Below, piece after piece: positions 6,566-8,004 of a stretch of 8,004 nt of DNA. The stretch is from CAZIPZ01 sp964541075 (lineage in GTDB: Bacteria > Acidobacteriota > Terriglobia > 20CM-2-55-15). Both the position numbers and the translations under genes were made by a program. The DNA is taken from NCBI GenBank assembly GCA_964541075.1, contig CAZIPZ010000188.1, positions 1 through 8,004 of the forward strand. The letters run 5' to 3'. The stretch's first letter is position 1. Each line of letters begins with the position of its first letter. Under the pieces are notes generated by a model. That model was given only the letters and a program-made list of their open reading frames with translations, was not told the origin of the DNA and made no database searches.

Positions 6566-7047
6566 CAAGCCTGAATTCGTCGGACGAGATCAAGGACCGG
6601 TGCAGGCACGTCCCCAAAGAAAGCTTCCGTTCCGTACTGCTTATTGGGGCCCAGCAATGCCGCGTAATGCAAATCGCCGGTCGCGGTTACGCTCACCGAT
6701 AGCGTTCGGCGGGGGCTTTTGTACCATTCAAATGTGATGTCTCCGTCGGGTTCGGCACCGACTTCAGGGCTCTGCAGGTTCGGCGGCAAAGCTTCAAGAA
6801 AACGGCAGGCAACAGCAATGGTGTCGCCGTGAATCGGTTCGGCGCCGTAGCCGTCCCAATTCGGTTGGCTCGTACGGTCCTTGACCGACATCAAGGCGTC
6901 GTGGGCCTCGTTGAATGCGTGTCCAAAAGTGTAGGTCCTGTATAACGCCTGCCGGGCCTCTCTCGCCTTTTCGGCGATGAATATTGCCACATCGCTCTCG
7001 CCCTTGCTCGCAATGCCGCCGTAAAGCAGTGCTGCCTCCAATATCAT
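6565..7047 (-). CDS. Conserved-looking hypothetical protein with NWDGYGAEP motif
   Basis: This 160-residue product starts at an ATG (7047) inside an ATGA overlap with the TIGR04255 gene, with GGAG eight bases ahead. Residues 1-60 are largely helical. A motif QPNWDGYGAEPI (61-72) comes next, then a helix VACRFLEALPP (79-89), and a beta-rich half with EPDGDITFEWYK (99-110), TLSVSVTATGDLHYAALLG (115-133) and a final helix VLDLVRRI. No catalytic site or membrane segment is obvious. The layout of a short NWDGYGA loop followed by a P-DG-I--EW strand pair looks like a repeatedly seen but unnamed family. It lies between two coupled genes, so I infer a complex or shared pathway with them. The function is unknown. 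Confidence 0.83.
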   Translation of the reverse strand: MILEAALLYGGIASKGESDVAIFIAEKAREARQALYRTYTFGHAFNEAHDALMSVKDRTSQPNWDGYGAEPIHGDTIAVACRFLEALPPNLQSPEVGAEPDGDITFEWYKSPRRTLSVSVTATGDLHYAALLGPNKQYGTEAFFGDVPAPVLDLVRRIQA

Positions 7048-7769
7048 CTGAATGTCTCCAGCGCTTTAGACGTGATGCTTCCAAAAAACATCTTATTCTT
7101 CAGCCATCGCATTTCGTTCAGCCGGCTTTCAATCGATTCCCGACTAGGTTCAGAAGGCCGGGTTGTAAATACATCGATGTCGATGATGATGCCGAACGAC
7201 TGCGGATCAGGTCCAGGCGCCGGTTGCGTCGTTCGAACCAGCCGCACGGCATACGGGTGGCCGGCNNNNNNNNNNGGGTCCAGGTAGTCGTCGATTCGCA
7301 CTGCAGTCGGAGGAAGATCGATGCGATTCACGAAACGCAGCCCGATTCGTGGAATCTGGCTCGGGCGTGCCACCTCTGCGAAGATTTCCCAAAGGCGCAT
7401 GGCCTCGGCGACCAGTTGTTCCCAGCGATCGTAAGGCCACAACCGGCTGAATAGGAATCCGTTTCGCTCAAATCGCGCCACGTGAAGCTTGTTTTCCGTC
7501 TGGCAATGCAGTCCGGTCCAGCCGGTGTCAGTCCGTGTCGCTTGAGGAGCGGCGTCGGGCCCAAGGACAAACTCCTGCTGAAACCCAGACATAGAAAGCC
7601 TTTTCGGATAGTCCGGCAGTCGGGTCTTGATGAAATCCGTCACGACGGATTCGTTCCAATCAGATTCTGCACGAGCCCGCAAATCCACCACGGCTTCCAC
7701 GATTGGCGCGCTATTGAGGTGGGGGAACTGCTCATTCTGGTCAATGACAACCACGTGAGGAGTGCTCAT
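7044..7769 (-). CDS. TIGR04255-family protein, interrupted by an assembly gap
   Basis: The product is about 241 residues, counting the ten Ns as nominal length. Family-like features are the N-terminal FPHLNSAPIVEAVVDLRAR (15-33), GFLFSRLWPYDRWEQLV (104-120), IPRIGLRFVNRIDLP (139-153), and a C-terminal SRLNEMRWLKNKMFFGSIT. TIGR04255 is a sporadically distributed family of unknown function. The ATG at 7769 has only a weak TTGAG upstream and lies 42 bases after the stop of the methyltransferase gene, so co-transcription is likely. Its stop overlaps the next start by ATGA. The Ns fall after DDYLD (residue 164); both flanks stay in one frame at the stated gap length, but the true number of missing bases is unknown, so a frameshift or a longer loop cannot be excluded. 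The family assignment is from memory of its pattern. Confidence 0.83.
   Translation of the reverse strand: MSTPHVVVIDQNEQFPHLNSAPIVEAVVDLRARAESDWNESVVTDFIKTRLPDYPKRLSMSGFQQEFVLGPDAAPQATRTDTGWTGLHCQTENKLHVARFERNGFLFSRLWPYDRWEQLVAEAMRLWEIFAEVARPSQIPRIGLRFVNRIDLPPTAVRIDDYLDXXXXAGHPYAVRLVRTTQPAPGPDPQSFGIIIDIDVFTTRPSEPSRESIESRLNEMRWLKNKMFFGSITSKALETFR
7266..7275. other. Assembly gap (ten Ns) inside the TIGR04255 gene
   Basis: Ten ambiguous bases lie between GGCCGGC and GGGTCC. A round number suggests a scaffolding placeholder or low-confidence bases, not a measured length. The flanking sequence is GC-rich, which could have caused low coverage. Confidence 0.99.
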
Positions 7770-7811
7770 CGAAAGCTCAACCCATTGTACCAGCGGAGAA
7801 GTGGCATTGGT

Positions 7812-8004
7812 TTATCCGCCCTCGGAGACTCTAAACACCTTCATGACCTCGTCGCCCAGGTGGTTGATCACTTTGACGGCGATGCGGCCGGATTGCGGTT
7901 TCGGGAATGGACGAGACGTGTCGCTGTGAAGGGTGGCCCAGGCTTCCTCGTCGATTTCGGCCTTCAGTGTGGTTTTCAGGGCGCTGTAGGGATCGTTCGC
8001 ACCG
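7812..8004 (-). CDS. C-terminus of a probable site-specific adenine DNA methyltransferase (type III Mod-like)
   Basis: Sixty-three codons before a TAA at 7812-7814 are visible; the rest lies beyond the right edge. The segment reads DPYSALKTTLKAEIDEEAW, then LHSDTSRPFPKPQSGRIAV, then VKVINHLGDEVMKVFRV. This closely resembles the tail I recall from large N6-adenine methyltransferases of the type III Mod group, where it follows the catalytic domain. The catalytic DPPY and SAM-binding motifs are outside the window and cannot be checked. A Mod protein would methylate host DNA and normally pairs with a Res helicase-nuclease, for which no gene is visible in this window. The TIGR04255 cassette follows 42 bases downstream on the same strand. 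A related modification protein of another type is possible. Confidence 0.7.
   Translation of the reverse strand, partial: GANDPYSALKTTLKAEIDEEAWATLHSDTSRPFPKPQSGRIAVKVINHLGDEVMKVFRVSEGG

Noticed and set aside
7770..7811. Possible promoter for the TIGR04255 gene (TACAAT on the minus strand)
   Set aside because: No matching -35 element is found at proper spacing, and read-through from the methyltransferase gene 42 bases upstream explains expression.

Overview
The window is an accessory, defence-island-like stretch of a bacterial genome. Both strands are dense in coding sequence, base composition is moderately GC-rich by eye, genes are tightly packed with 1- to 4-base overlaps, and Shine-Dalgarno motifs are typically bacterial. 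A run of ten Ns at 7266-7275 marks a gap in a draft (possibly metagenomic) assembly. No rRNA, tRNA, CRISPR array or transposase is visible, and I cannot assign a taxon from sequence alone.

Left block (1-3148, minus strand). This is a coupled gene row read right to left. It starts with an unrecognised protein that has an OB-like segment and an acidic, antitoxin-like C-terminal tail (2015-2893, with an apparently coding extension up to 3148). Next comes a VapC-like PIN-domain protein (1557-2015). Last is a UvrD-type superfamily 1 helicase with an N-terminal RelE/ParE-like module (1553 to beyond the left edge). The first junction is TGATG; the second has only three bases between stop and start.

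Centre (3114-5224, plus strand). A divergent gene encodes a 685-residue OLD-like protein: an ABC/AAA ATPase followed by a TOPRIM-type nuclease domain. It has a good sigma70-like promoter and Shine-Dalgarno sequence. Its promoter lies inside the reading-frame extension of the left block. OLD-like nucleases beside UvrD-like helicases recall the Gabija pair (GajA/GajB), but here the genes are divergent, separated by two other genes, and the helicase carries an extra module.

Right block (5248-8004, minus strand). The C-terminus of a probable site-specific adenine DNA methyltransferase (type III Mod-like) enters from the right edge. Forty-two bases later begins a three-gene overlapping cassette: a TIGR04255-family protein, a 160-residue protein with an NWDGYGAEP motif, and a 130-residue protein with a conserved-looking RADGTVRPDAFIP motif. 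After a 154-base gap follows a xylose-isomerase-like TIM-barrel protein that converges on the ATPase gene.

Taken together, the window holds a toxin-like nuclease, a helicase, an ATPase-nuclease and a DNA methyltransferase, which is the usual make-up of an anti-phage or mobile-element conflict island. The best candidates for an undescribed system are the OB-protein/PIN/RelE-helicase operon with its divergent OLD-like ATPase, and the TIGR04255 three-gene cassette behind the methyltransferase.
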